From Saprospiraceae bacterium (GTDB lineage: Bacteria > Bacteroidota > Bacteroidia > Chitinophagales > Saprospiraceae), in assembly GCA_029251525.1 (NCBI GenBank), contig JAQXDE010000029.1, positions 1 through 64,000 of the forward strand: a stretch of 64,000 nucleotides of DNA, in the 5' to 3' direction. The notes under the pieces were generated by a model. That model had not been told where the DNA came from, ran no database searches, and saw nothing but the letters and a program-made list of their open reading frames with translations. How positions within the stretch are numbered: the stretch's first letter is position 1; every line of letters begins with the position of its first letter. Shown piece after piece: positions 17,913 to 26,671 of this stretch. The position numbers and the translations under genes are program-made.

Positions 17913-18488
17913 TTGAGAGATTTAATTGAAAAAATAAAAAGTAGTTTAGATTTAAGTCCGGAAGCTGAGGAATATCTTTATTCTATTTCAGCGAAAAGAA
18001 CCTACTCTAAAGGAGAAGTTTTGATCCAACAAGGACAAAATGTCAACAAAGTATTTTTTATTCTAGAAGGTTGTCTAAGGTCATATTGTATCGACAAAGG
18101 TGGTAAGGAACATACTTTGCAATTAGCTATTAAGAATTGGTGGATAAGTGACTATATCGCAATTCATAATAATGAATCCGCAACACTAACTATAGAATGT
18201 CTCAAAGAATCCTCAGTAATTGAATTTGATTCTAAAAAACTAAATAATATATTTATTCCATTTCCTGAATTTGAACCCTTTCAAAGGAATCTTTTAGAAC
18301 GACATGTGGTCAGTTTGCATCAAAGAATTTTGAATCAATTGCAATTGACTGCTGCAGAGCGATATGATTTATTTTTAGAGCAATATCCTGATATTGAACA
18401 GTTTATTCGTAATTATCACATCGCATCTTATTTAGGAATTACCCAAGAGAGTTTGAGTCGTATTAGAGTTGAAAAAAATAAAAAATAG
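17913..18488 (+). CDS. Crp/Fnr-family transcription regulator (TTG start)
   Basis: This 191-residue protein has a cyclic-nucleotide-binding-type beta-roll (about 20-115; GEVLIQQGQNVNKVFFILEGCLRSY) and a C-terminal helix-turn-helix (about 160-188; YHIASYLGITQESLSRIR). No cysteine cluster for an Fnr iron-sulfur centre is seen. The only start that gives the usual family N-terminus (MRDLIEKIKSSLDLSPEAEE) is TTG at 17913. Such Bacteroidota regulators usually control an adjacent stress or redox gene. Here the next gene is a PfpI protein and a nitroreductase lies further down, both downstream of the same promoter motif. Confidence 0.88.
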   Translation: MRDLIEKIKSSLDLSPEAEEYLYSISAKRTYSKGEVLIQQGQNVNKVFFILEGCLRSYCIDKGGKEHTLQLAIKNWWISDYIAIHNNESATLTIECLKESSVIEFDSKKLNNIFIPFPEFEPFQRNLLERHVVSLHQRILNQLQLTAAERYDLFLEQYPDIEQFIRNYHIASYLGITQESLSRIRVEKNKK

Positions 18489-18492
18489 TTTC

Positions 18493-18536
18493 TTACCATA
18501 CATCAATTTTTATTCTGTTGATATCACCTACTTTTG
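18493..18536 (+). promoter_or_regulatory. Promoter with 19-base upstream element, copy 1 (pfpI)
   Basis: TTACCATACATCAATTTTT (18493-18511) is followed by 17 bases and then the -7 element TACTTTTG (18529-18536). No good -33 is present. The same 19-mer, with the same 17-base spacing to TACCTTTG, recurs at 20408-20451. It is a candidate activator-dependent promoter. Confidence 0.65.
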
Positions 18537-18577
18537 TGCTAGATTTAAAATTTAATAATACAAAAGTTTATTTAACG

Positions 18578-19489
18578 ATGATGAAAAAAATATTAATTGG
18601 TTTAGCCGTTTTATTTCTCCTTGCCATTACAACTTTCTATTTTGTATCTCAACCCACAGCTACTGAAGATGGCGCTTATATTCCATCTCCATTTGCATTA
18701 AAATTGGCTACATCTCCTACAACAAATTTTGATAATACTACTTACGATAATCCTCACACAGGGAGTAAAAAAGTGTTAATGGTTTGTACTGAGGAAAGAA
18801 ATATGACTATGGCTAATGGTAAAAAGTTTTCAACAGGAAATCATCCTGTCGAAATGTTATTACCAATATTACACCTAAAGAATGCAGGCTTTGATGTAGA
18901 TATTGTAACTCCTACAGGAAAACCAGTCAAAGTTGAAATGTGGGCAATGCCACAGGAGGATAAGAATATAAAAGATATTTATTCAGAATTCAAGAATAAA
19001 ATTGAGCATCCCGGGAAGCTCTCAGAATTTGTTCAAAATTCAATGACTGATAGCTCAGACTATGTAGCAGTTTTTATTCCAGGAGGACATGGAGCTATGC
19101 TTGGCTTACCTGAAAATAAAGATTTAAATAAATTGATTCATTGGTCACATGATAATGATATGCATATGCTTGCTATTTGTCATGGACCGGCAGCATTGTT
19201 GGCTGCAAGTTTAGAGAACGACAAAGATTCATATCTCTATAAAGGGTACAAAATTGCTTCGTTCCCTGATGCTGTTGATGCGCAAGGACCAATGATCGGC
19301 TATACACCAGGTGATATGCCTTGGATATATGGTGAGCGATTAAATGAATTAGGTGTTACGATTATTAATGAAGCAGCTGATAATACGGTCCATATGGACA
19401 GGAAATTAATTACGGGAGCAAGTCCTCAAGCTGCAAACGATTTTGGGAAATTAGCTGCTACCGAGCTTCTTAAAGCAGTAAACAAATAA
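18578..19489 (+). CDS. DJ-1/PfpI family protein (type 1 glutamine amidotransferase-like), membrane-anchored
   Basis: From the ATG at 18578 (MMKKILIGLAVLFLLAITTF) the protein is 303 residues. An in-frame TTG at 18518 lies inside the promoter and is rejected. It has an N-terminal hydrophobic anchor or signal, then a DJ-1/PfpI domain with the nucleophile elbow AICHGPAAL and the preceding glycine loop AVFIPGGHGAMLGL, as in Hsp31-like glyoxalase III/deglycase proteins. The histidine after the cysteine is conserved. Likely roles are removal of reactive carbonyls or protein repair. It lies just downstream of the Crp/Fnr gene, and a broken second copy lies at 20472-20531. A second full PfpI protein is encoded at 44959-45816. 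Confidence 0.83.
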   Translation: MMKKILIGLAVLFLLAITTFYFVSQPTATEDGAYIPSPFALKLATSPTTNFDNTTYDNPHTGSKKVLMVCTEERNMTMANGKKFSTGNHPVEMLLPILHLKNAGFDVDIVTPTGKPVKVEMWAMPQEDKNIKDIYSEFKNKIEHPGKLSEFVQNSMTDSSDYVAVFIPGGHGAMLGLPENKDLNKLIHWSHDNDMHMLAICHGPAALLAASLENDKDSYLYKGYKIASFPDAVDAQGPMIGYTPGDMPWIYGERLNELGVTIINEAADNTVHMDRKLITGASPQAANDFGKLAATELLKAVNK

Positions 19490-19501
19490 TTAACTATGTG
19501 T

Positions 19502-19550
19502 AAAAGAAATAGCGGTTTGAATTTTTAATTCAAACCGCTATTTCTTTTTT
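19502..19550 (+). terminator. Rho-independent terminator after pfpI
   Basis: A 22-bp stem (left arm from 19502, GAAATAGCGGTTTGAATT; right arm AATTCAAACCGCTATTTC to 19548) with a three-base loop is followed by a T-run. It lies 13 bases past the pfpI stop. Confidence 0.92.
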
Positions 19551-19573
19551 CCTGGTCAATATAAATAGAATGT

Positions 19574-20350
19574 ATGTTTAAGATTAAATATATACCCACC
19601 TTTTTTTTTATAGGATTACTTTTGACAATCTTTCCATCTTATGGTCAAAGCCAAAAAGATTCATTGGAATATAAAGTAGATGTAAATTTTTCAGGAAGAA
19701 GAATTTCAGGAACCTTTAGCCAAGTGGTAGCTGGAGGTGGAGTCAATGTAAATTTACGTTACAAAAATTGGCATCTAGAAAATACTACTACTTATAGATA
19801 TAATAAAACAAATACAAGGTTAATTGAAGATAATTGGTATAACCTAGTTAATCTTAAATATTATCTAACTGAAAACAAGAGACTATACCCAGGTGCCTTT
19901 TATTTTTTTGAAAATAATTTAATCTACAGAGTGAAAGGTCGCCATAACTATGGAATAGGGTTGGGTTCTGTATTAGACAAGGGCGCTATGAATTTATCTA
20001 TACTAGGGGCTATTGTCCAAGAAAAGTCAACCTTTAATGGTTCCGAATTCGTCAATAGTGAAAGAGATTTTTCTAATCGAAAAAATGGTTTATTTTTATT
20101 TAGAATAGATAATGGATATTCTTTCGCCAAAAATAAAATCAATTTATTTTATCAATTTTTTTACTTTCAATCACTTAAAGAAGGTGCGGATTATGATCTT
20201 CGGTTAAATTCTCGGATTAGCTTTAAATTATTTAAAGGTTTATCCTGTTTTGTTGTATATAATTATCGCTTTGAAAATGTTCATTTAGAAACTTTATCCA
20301 ACTATAATGATATTGTTTTGTTTGGTTTTAATTGGGCATTACGAGGATAA
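19574..20350 (+). CDS. DUF481-like outer-membrane beta-barrel protein
   Basis: This 258-residue protein has a signal peptide (1-25, ending SYGQSQ). Alternating hydrophobic/polar strands rich in aromatic residues follow throughout (KNWHLENTTTYRYNK, YYFTEN-like, KINLFYQFFYFQS) and it ends in FGFNWALRG, as expected of an outer-membrane barrel. The pattern and length resemble DUF481 (YdiY-like) proteins; no enzyme motif is seen. It stands between two copies of the pfpI promoter region, 24 bases after a strong terminator, so it needs its own promoter, which I could not identify. Confidence 0.7.
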   Translation: MFKIKYIPTFFFIGLLLTIFPSYGQSQKDSLEYKVDVNFSGRRISGTFSQVVAGGGVNVNLRYKNWHLENTTTYRYNKTNTRLIEDNWYNLVNLKYYLTENKRLYPGAFYFFENNLIYRVKGRHNYGIGLGSVLDKGAMNLSILGAIVQEKSTFNGSEFVNSERDFSNRKNGLFLFRIDNGYSFAKNKINLFYQFFYFQSLKEGADYDLRLNSRISFKLFKGLSCFVVYNYRFENVHLETLSNYNDIVLFGFNWALRG

Positions 20351-20407
20351 TTCAAATCTGAACACTAGTCCTTAGGGGGTCTAATCTGAATAAATAATAA
20401 TAATTTT

Positions 20408-20451
20408 TTACCATACATCAATTTTTCTAACTATTTTGATTATTACCTTTG
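20408..20451 (+). promoter_or_regulatory. Promoter with 19-base upstream element, copy 2
   Basis: TTACCATACATCAATTTTT (20408-20426), 17 bases, then TACCTTTG (20444-20451): the same element and spacing as upstream of pfpI. It now stands before a pfpI remnant and, about 130 bases on, the nitroreductase gene, which it may drive. Confidence 0.65.
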
Positions 20452-20471
20452 TGTCTTTATTTTGTAATTTC

Positions 20472-20531
20472 TCATCATATTTAGCGGTATTTGTACCAGT
20501 TGGACATGGTGCTAGGTTGGGTATTAAATAG
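20472..20531 (+). pseudogene. Remnant of a second pfpI gene (internal fragment)
   Basis: The frame from 20472 reads SSYLAVFVPVGHGARLGIK and then stops at 20529-20531. This matches the internal segment SSDYVAVFIPGGHGAMLGL of the full PfpI protein upstream. No start codon, N-terminus, cysteine region or C-terminus remains. The remnant directly follows a copy of the pfpI promoter, so it is the residue of a tandem duplicate that lost most of its coding sequence. Confidence 0.72.
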
Positions 20532-20581
20532 TTGTAGCGTTTGGAATTTTGAAAATATAAATATAAAATATTTAAATAAAA

Positions 20582-21214
20582 ATGGAATTAATAGACAAAT
20601 TAAAATGGCGTTATGCCACTAAAGCCATGACTGGCGAAAAAGTACCTCAAGAAAAAATTGATAATATTATAGAAGCGATATCGCTTGCACCTACCTCAAG
20701 TGGGTTGCAACCTTTTGAGGTCTTTGTCATTACTAATCAAGAGGTAAAAGAGCAAATTAAACCAATTGCTTGGAATCAATCCGTGATTACAGATTGTTCA
20801 CATTTATTAGTTTTTGCCGCTTGGGATACTTATACTGCTGATCGAATTAATAAAATGTTTGATTTGACTAATACAGTGAGAGGATTTAAAAATGAGGGTT
20901 GGGAAAATTATCGTCAAATGTTATTGGGCAGTTATCCTCAAAAGGATGCCGAAGTAAATTTCAATCATGCGGCTAAACAAGCATATATTGCTTTTGCACA
21001 TGGATTAGTTGCTGCTGCATTTGAAGAAGTAGATGCTACTCCGCTTGAAGGTTTTGATCCAGCAGCTTTAGATAAAATTTTAGGTTTAAGAGAAAAGGGA
21101 TTGAGAAGTTGTGTAATACTAACTTTAGGTTATCGAGCGACTGAAAAGGACTGGTTAGTGAATCTTAAAAAGGTGAGAAAACCTAATGAAGATTTAATCA
21201 AAGAAATTGTGTGA
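20582..21214 (+). CDS. NAD(P)H-dependent nitroreductase-family oxidoreductase (NfsB-like)
   Basis: This 210-residue protein is of the flavin nitroreductase family. MELIDKLKWRYATKAMTGEKVP is the typical N-terminus, APTSSGLQPFEVFVI (36-50) is the FMN-binding loop, and GLRSCVILTLGYRATEKDW closes the fold. Members bind FMN, form dimers and reduce nitroaromatics, quinones or other electrophiles with NAD(P)H. The length matches NfsB-type enzymes. The gene may be driven by the duplicated pfpI-type promoter at 20408-20451, which would place it with PfpI in an electrophile-stress response; that is inference. Confidence 0.88.
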   Translation: MELIDKLKWRYATKAMTGEKVPQEKIDNIIEAISLAPTSSGLQPFEVFVITNQEVKEQIKPIAWNQSVITDCSHLLVFAAWDTYTADRINKMFDLTNTVRGFKNEGWENYRQMLLGSYPQKDAEVNFNHAAKQAYIAFAHGLVAAAFEEVDATPLEGFDPAALDKILGLREKGLRSCVILTLGYRATEKDWLVNLKKVRKPNEDLIKEIV

Positions 21215-21233
21215 CATTAATCTAATTGTAAAT

Positions 21234-21275
21234 AAAAAAGGTGAATAAAATGATATGGTTTTGTTCACCTTTTTT
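21234..21275. terminator. Bidirectional terminator between convergent genes
   Basis: AAAAAAGGTGAA (21234-21245) pairs with TTCACCTTTTTT (21264-21275) between the nitroreductase gene and the minus-strand gene ending at 21295. The A- and T-runs allow termination in both directions. Confidence 0.82.
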
Positions 21276-21294
21276 GATTCTGTTTCATTGTTAT

Positions 21295-22131
21295 TTAATT
21301 ATCTATCTCAATCAGAATGGGAAGGTGGTCTGAAATACAAAGATTATTTTTTCTTCTATCGTCTAAATGTCGATAGCTTAGTACTTCTATATTTTTAGTG
21401 AAAATATAGTCAATCCTCTTTTCCATGATTAATAGATGGTCAAAACCACTAAATGTACCTTGAGGGCCATAAAATCCTTTCTTAGATTTAATTTTTCCAT
21501 CATCCAATAAGGATTTAAATATTAAAATTGGTTCATCATCAGGGATACAATTGAAATCTCCCATGACAATTATTCTTTTTTTATTTATGTTTAATTCTAT
21601 TATTTTTTTAAGGATTAATTGAGCAGATTCCTTTCTAGATTCTTTTCCTCTATGATCAAAATGTGCATTGAAAACATAAATAATTGCATTGGAATTTTTA
21701 TTTTTAAAAACACCATAAGTACAAATTCTTTCCATGGAAGCATCCCAACCAATTGAGACCTTATCTGGTGTTTCTGATAGCCAAAAAGTATTGGATGTTA
21801 ACAATTCAAATTTTGTGCTGTCATAAAATATAGCGGTGTATTCTCCTTTTTCTTTTCCATTGTCCCTTCCAACTCCGATGTAAGTATATTGTTTTATTTT
21901 TTGGTCAATAAATTTCACTTGATGATTTAAACCTTCTTGGATTCCAATAAAATTAGGATGGTAATAATCTAACATTTGAACCAATTCATTTTTCCTATTT
22001 CCCCACCAGTTCTCCCTATCATTTTTATTATCGTATCTGATATTATAAGACATGGCAGTCGTCTGACTTTCCATTTGTGTGAAAGTGAAGATGATTAAAA
22101 AACAAAAGAGGTATTTTTTTGTATGTATCAT
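21295..22131 (-). CDS. Secreted endonuclease/exonuclease/phosphatase family protein
   Basis: From the ATG at 22131 (MIHTKKYLFCFLIIFTFTQ, a signal peptide) the protein is 278 residues; an in-frame ATG at 22167 would add 12 residues ahead of the signal. It carries the family motifs in order: MSYNIRYDN, GIQEG, GEYTAIFYD, NAHFDHRG, VMGDFNC, RIDYIF and SDHLPILIEI. These are the metal- and phosphate-binding residues of the DNase I/sphingomyelinase/inositol-phosphatase fold. Secreted Bacteroidota members of this shape are usually phosphodiesterases or phosphatases of unproven substrate. It stands alone and is divergent from the DUF4249 gene. Confidence 0.86.
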   Translation of the reverse strand: MIHTKKYLFCFLIIFTFTQMESQTTAMSYNIRYDNKNDRENWWGNRKNELVQMLDYYHPNFIGIQEGLNHQVKFIDQKIKQYTYIGVGRDNGKEKGEYTAIFYDSTKFELLTSNTFWLSETPDKVSIGWDASMERICTYGVFKNKNSNAIIYVFNAHFDHRGKESRKESAQLILKKIIELNINKKRIIVMGDFNCIPDDEPILIFKSLLDDGKIKSKKGFYGPQGTFSGFDHLLIMEKRIDYIFTKNIEVLSYRHLDDRRKNNLCISDHLPILIEIDN

Positions 22132-22287
22132 ATTATATCGATTTATTAACTTTTTAAACGAGTGCAAAAAAGCGTGTTAATTTTTAGATAAAAAATCTAT
22201 ATTTTAGCAAATTTAATTGCAACCAAAATACTATTACTTTAAATTAAGTAGAAACAAATATCTTTTTTATTAAAAACTTAATTCTTT

Positions 22288-23409
22288 ATGAAGATACCAA
22301 AAATGTTTTTTTCTTTAATTGGATTCTTAATGTTGATTCCAATATATCAAGGCTGTGTAGAACAAGTGGATGCAGAATTTGATTTGCAATCGGATATTAT
22401 TTTTGTTGATGGTTATGTCCTGACGGAACCTGGTACTTCTTCAGTTACAATTTCAAAATCCACTTTCCAAAATCAAACTACTTATCAAGTGGTAAATGTA
22501 CTTAATGCCAGCGTTCAAATAGAAAATATTAATACAGGTGAGATTATTGAATTCATAGAAGATGTTTCTGGTATCTATGGATGCCCATCTAATTTTGCTG
22601 CATCAACAGGGGAGGAGTGGAAATTATATGTTGAACTTGAAGATGGTAGGCGAATAGAGTCCAACTCTCAAATAGTTACTTCACCCGTTTTAATAGATAG
22701 TGTTCATGCGGTATATTCTCCTGAAATTGAATTTAATACTCAATTTGACAGGTTGGTTCCAGGACATCGGTTGAGTATTGATTGGCAAGATCCTGCAAAT
22801 GAGGAAAATTTTCAATTGTGGAAATATAGAACATTTGAACCATTATTTGTTTGTAAAACGTGCCAACGAGGAGTTCTTCGAAATGGAGAATGCGAACCAA
22901 CTGGATTAAATTGGGGCCCAGACTATTATAGTTATGTTTGCATTCCCGATTGTTGGCAGATAAATATCGGAAAAGAACTGCCTATTTTTAACGATCGATT
23001 AGAGGATGGAGAAATGATAACCGAAAGGGAAATTGCTATTCTCCCAATGTATCAAAAACCAAGTATTTTAGTTGAAGTTCAGCAATTTTCTTTGGACGAA
23101 TCAGCCTACGAATATTTTAAAGTTGTCAATAGTCAAGTAAGTCAAAGTGGAGGGTTGAATGCTCCTCCACCTGCTGCATTACTTGGAAATCTATTTAATC
23201 CAAATGATGCTTCTGATTTAATATTGGGTAACTTTACTGCAGCCGGAATTTCTACAAAAAGGTTGTTTATTGATCGTTCTCAAATAACAGAGTATGCAAT
23301 TACTTCACCTGATCCAATTATTTTGGAGAACTGTCCTACCTGCCCAACCTCTTACCCATGTATGGAAAGCTTTACTAGAACTGGAATAAAACCAAATGGT
23401 TGGCCGTGA
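22288..23409 (+). CDS. DUF4249 family lipoprotein
   Basis: This 373-residue protein has a lipoprotein signal (IPIYQGCVEQ, lipid-anchor cysteine at 23) and the DUF4249 fold: an N-terminal VDGYVLTEPGTSSVTISKS region and a beta-sandwich. Cysteine pairs are seen at CKTCQRG, in the YVCIPDCWQI segment, and near the end (NCPTCPTSYPC). DUF4249 proteins are partners of TonB-dependent receptors in Bacteroidota, and such a receptor gene follows 128 bases downstream on the same strand. It is probably a surface-exposed or periplasmic lid or substrate-binding subunit. The substrate is unknown. Confidence 0.84.
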   Translation: MKIPKMFFSLIGFLMLIPIYQGCVEQVDAEFDLQSDIIFVDGYVLTEPGTSSVTISKSTFQNQTTYQVVNVLNASVQIENINTGEIIEFIEDVSGIYGCPSNFAASTGEEWKLYVELEDGRRIESNSQIVTSPVLIDSVHAVYSPEIEFNTQFDRLVPGHRLSIDWQDPANEENFQLWKYRTFEPLFVCKTCQRGVLRNGECEPTGLNWGPDYYSYVCIPDCWQINIGKELPIFNDRLEDGEMITEREIAILPMYQKPSILVEVQQFSLDESAYEYFKVVNSQVSQSGGLNAPPPAALLGNLFNPNDASDLILGNFTAAGISTKRLFIDRSQITEYAITSPDPIILENCPTCPTSYPCMESFTRTGIKPNGWP

Positions 23410-23537
23410 TATAATTTTATTAAAAATAACCGCTTTGTAATAGGCTATCAATCACAAGTTCATTACTTGCGAGTATTGATCTAGGGTTAGTCCGCTAAGT
23501 GCCTGTGGTTTAGAAAATTTAGTGTTTATATAAATTC

Positions 23538-25955
23538 TTGAAAAAAATGATTATTCAAAGATATTTTTTTTTAATATGTAGTGTCTTAGCAGCAATTAAT
23601 GTTCAATCACAAATAAACGAACTTACCGTAGAAGTCAGGGATAATACAGCTTCTACTTTAATGGAGTTTGCTAATATTTTTATTGTGCAATGTTCATGCG
23701 GAGGCACAACAGAAAGGGCAGGTATATTTAAAATAAACTTAGAAGAGAATGAATATAGCATCATTACTTCAATGATTGGTTATGAGAACGATACTACAAC
23801 TATTTTTTTAAATGAGAAAAAATTAATTAAAGTTAAGTTAAGCCCTACTGGATATCTATTAGAAAATATTACGGTTACAGGTGAACAATCGAAAGATAAT
23901 ATTAATAGAACCGTAATGGGAGTCCAACGATTGTCTTCTGAAAAAATGCGATTATTGCCTACAGCAGCAGGAGAGGTAGATGTATTATCTAGTTTATCTA
24001 TGTTGGCTGGGGTAGGTTCGGCAGGTGAAGCAAGTAATGGACTTTCTGTTAGGGGAGGATCTTTAGATCAAAATTTAGTGTTGATGGATTATGCACCAAT
24101 TTTTAATCCAACTCATTTATTTGGATTGTTTTCCATATTTACACCCGAGGCAGTAGGCAGTGTAGATTTGTATCGATCTAATATGCCTTCTAGGTATGGT
24201 GGTAGAATATCGTCTGTCGTTGATGTCAAAGTTAAAGATCCCAATGCAGAACAATTAAACCTTTCAGGTGGAATTGGATTTGCATCTACTCGATTTTCGT
24301 TAGAGACTCCGATCATCAAAAATAAATTAACTATTCTTGCTTCCACTCGATTTTTTTATAATGATTTTTTATTTTCAGCAATTGATGAATTAAAAAATAC
24401 AAAAGCGAATTTTATTGATGGAACCATAAAATTAAAATATTTACCTAACGAAAAAAATAGCTTTTTTTTTACGGGATTTTTCAGCAATGACTTTTATCAA
24501 TTAGATATTAGTTCAAAAATAAATTCAATTACCTCATCAAGCAATCAGTATGATTATACGACTATTAATGGAACTTTAAATTGGTTACATACTATAGGGA
24601 CCAAGGCATCGATTAGAACTACTTTGGTCAATAGTGATTATTCGCCCAAAATTTTATTTCCTCAAGAAGGTAATAATAATGTAATTACATACGAATCAAG
24701 AATTCAATATCGAAGTTTACAATCTGAATTTGCTAAAGAAATAAATGTTAACTGGAAATATTTAACAGGTATACAGATTGATCAAACGATACTTTCTCCG
24801 GGAGCATTATTACCTGGAACAGCAGAGGGAATCGAGGAGAAAAAACTTGCAAATGAAAATGGTTTAGAGCTCTCTTCATTTGCTAATGTTGATTGGGTAC
24901 CTTCCGAAAAGGTGTCTTTATCGTTAGGTTTAAGATATACTCGTTTTATATTGTTAGGTGCATATGAAGAGGCGCAATATGATGGTCTAGAATCTGAAGA
25001 AATTGTTTCTATAAATTCTTTTTCAAAAGGAGAAGTAGTAAAAACTTATGGAGGACTAGAACCAAGATTTGGAGCAAGGTGGAAAATCGCAGCTAGTACT
25101 TCAATCAAAGGAAGTTATTCCTTAACTAGACAATATTTACAAAATATTTATAACAGTACTACTCCGTTACCTACTTCTCGATGGAAAACCTCAGATAAAT
25201 ATATCACTCCTCAAGTTGGTCAAACTTACAGTTTAGGTATTTATCAAAATTTAAAAAATGATAATGTTTCTATTAGCCTGGAAGGATATTATCGATCAAT
25301 TGAAAATGTATTAGACTTTAAATCTGGCGCAGATTTTTTCCTCGAAAAGTTTATTGAAAAAGATGTGGTTCAGGGGAAAGGAAAAACTTATGGATTAGAA
25401 TTTAGTTTTGCAAAACCTAAAGGAAAGATCAATGGATGGTTTAATTATACTTGGTCAAAAAGTTTACGAAAATTTGAGGCCATAGAACTCAAAAATAGAA
25501 TCAATAATAATAATTGGTTTAATTCCGACTTTGATCGTCCACATGTTTTTAACGGGACAATCAATATCGAATATAATGAATTTAATACTTTCAGCTTTAA
25601 TTTTATTTATCAGACTGGAAAACCTTATACGATTCCAAATGCAATTTTTGCAGTAAATAGTGTTGCTGTTCCAATTTATTTAGAAAGGAATAATTCAAGA
25701 TTACCCGATTATCATAGGCTTGATTTTTCATGGCGAATTCATAATATTACTACCAAAAAACAAAAGCGATGGAAGGGAGATTGGATTGTAACAGTCTATA
25801 ATTTGTATGGAAGAAATAATGCGTACAACAAATATTTTAAAGCTAAACAAGCGGGTGGTTTAACAAATGTTACCCAAGGAGCTTTAGGAGCTTATCAAGT
25901 TTCTATTTTTAACTCCGCCCTAGTTTCATTGACTTATAGCTTTAAGTTCCAATAA
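23538..25955 (+). CDS. TonB-dependent receptor with carboxypeptidase-like regulatory domain
   Basis: This protein is about 805 residues. The frame opens with TTG at 23538 (MKKMIIQRYFF); the ATG at 23547 is an alternative. After a signal peptide (ending NVQSQ) comes a CarboxypepD_reg-like/SusC-type domain (about 27-110) and a plug domain with GLSVRGGSLDQNLVLMDYAPIFNPTHLFG and the plug motif GRISSVVDVKVKDP. A 22-strand barrel follows, ending in the aromatic residue of TYSFKFQ. It imports a ligand across the outer membrane using TonB energy. The DUF4249 lipoprotein gene directly upstream is the usual partner, although the order lipoprotein then receptor is the reverse of the more common one. Confidence 0.88.
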   Translation: MKKMIIQRYFFLICSVLAAINVQSQINELTVEVRDNTASTLMEFANIFIVQCSCGGTTERAGIFKINLEENEYSIITSMIGYENDTTTIFLNEKKLIKVKLSPTGYLLENITVTGEQSKDNINRTVMGVQRLSSEKMRLLPTAAGEVDVLSSLSMLAGVGSAGEASNGLSVRGGSLDQNLVLMDYAPIFNPTHLFGLFSIFTPEAVGSVDLYRSNMPSRYGGRISSVVDVKVKDPNAEQLNLSGGIGFASTRFSLETPIIKNKLTILASTRFFYNDFLFSAIDELKNTKANFIDGTIKLKYLPNEKNSFFFTGFFSNDFYQLDISSKINSITSSSNQYDYTTINGTLNWLHTIGTKASIRTTLVNSDYSPKILFPQEGNNNVITYESRIQYRSLQSEFAKEINVNWKYLTGIQIDQTILSPGALLPGTAEGIEEKKLANENGLELSSFANVDWVPSEKVSLSLGLRYTRFILLGAYEEAQYDGLESEEIVSINSFSKGEVVKTYGGLEPRFGARWKIAASTSIKGSYSLTRQYLQNIYNSTTPLPTSRWKTSDKYITPQVGQTYSLGIYQNLKNDNVSISLEGYYRSIENVLDFKSGADFFLEKFIEKDVVQGKGKTYGLEFSFAKPKGKINGWFNYTWSKSLRKFEAIELKNRINNNNWFNSDFDRPHVFNGTINIEYNEFNTFSFNFIYQTGKPYTIPNAIFAVNSVAVPIYLERNNSRLPDYHRLDFSWRIHNITTKKQKRWKGDWIVTVYNLYGRNNAYNKYFKAKQAGGLTNVTQGALGAYQVSIFNSALVSLTYSFKFQ

Positions 25956-26380
25956 TTTAGTTGCTATATTTCTAAAATAATATTAATTCTGGTTCAGAAA
26001 AATAGTTTACAGAGCATATTTTCACCTACCCAGTACCTTTTCTATTTATTTGAATAAGTTAAAACAAATCCAGTTAATCAAATTTTATATAATTAAACTG
26101 GCTTGTAACTATTTGTGGTGATCCACAACCAGAATTTCGTCTTTGGTCTCCAGGGCAACTTCATTAAGTCCAGCAACTTCGGCGTTCGTTCGTTACGGGC
26201 TTTTTAACTATTTATCAATTTAACCATTTATAGAAACTACGTAAGCGGTCGAGAATAATTATAGAAATGGTTTTGAACGACGACTTACTAATATTAAAGG
26301 AAGTGTATCAATTGATCTTGGGTTTATATGATAGCTGTAACAAAAACAAATAAATTAGATGTAAAATATAATTTAAATAG

Positions 26381-26413
26381 AAAGGTCTTCAACTCTCGTT
26401 GAAGACCTTTTTT
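26381..26413 (+). terminator. Rho-independent terminator
   Basis: AAAGGTCTTCAAC pairs with GTTGAAGACCTTT around loop TCTC, followed by T's. It lies 425 bases after the TonB receptor stop, so a transcript may run well past that gene or a lost gene may once have ended here. Confidence 0.85.
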
Positions 26414-26544
26414 CCATTATTAACTGAATTAGCGATAACGTTATATGATATTGGTGTGTTGTTTAATCGGTAGATTAGGGGATTAAATTCGTTGGTTCGG
26501 TAAGTACTTAGAAAAGTAAAAATCAAATCTGATAAAGTTGTCAT

Positions 26545-26652
26545 TTAAAGCTTAAAATCTGCGGGCAGCAATATTTTTCCATTTTTAATTTCATATTCCG
26601 TATGTTTGTCTAGGACGAGGAGACTGTCGAAAATCCTAAATAGAGTAGGCGA
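26545..26652 (-). pseudogene. Probable C-terminal remnant of an unidentified gene
   Basis: On the minus strand, 35 open codons end at a stop (26547-26545) and read SPTLFRIFDSLLVLDKHTEY followed by EIKNGKILLPADFKL. The composition looks protein-like rather than random, but there is no start codon and it abuts the promoter region of the next gene. The parent family was not recognised. Confidence 0.3.
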
Positions 26653-26671
26653 AATAAACAAATAAGATAAA

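Larger units (their letters stand above)
25956..26671. other. 716-base intergenic region with terminator and a probable coding remnant
   Basis: No complete gene is supported. It contains a strong terminator (26381-26413) and a minus-strand coding-like fragment (26545-26652). A short plus-strand frame at 26267-26353 (28 codons from ATG) has no supporting features. Confidence 0.5.

Noticed and set aside
18502-18522. ATCAA-N11-TTGAT dyad in the pfpI promoter as a regulator site
   Set aside because: In the second promoter copy the half-sites are 14 bases apart, so the dyad spacing is not conserved; only the 19-mer is.
26267-26353. 28-codon plus-strand ATG frame (MVLNDDLLIL...)
   Set aside because: Too short, no family, no leader or promoter; treated as noise in the gap.
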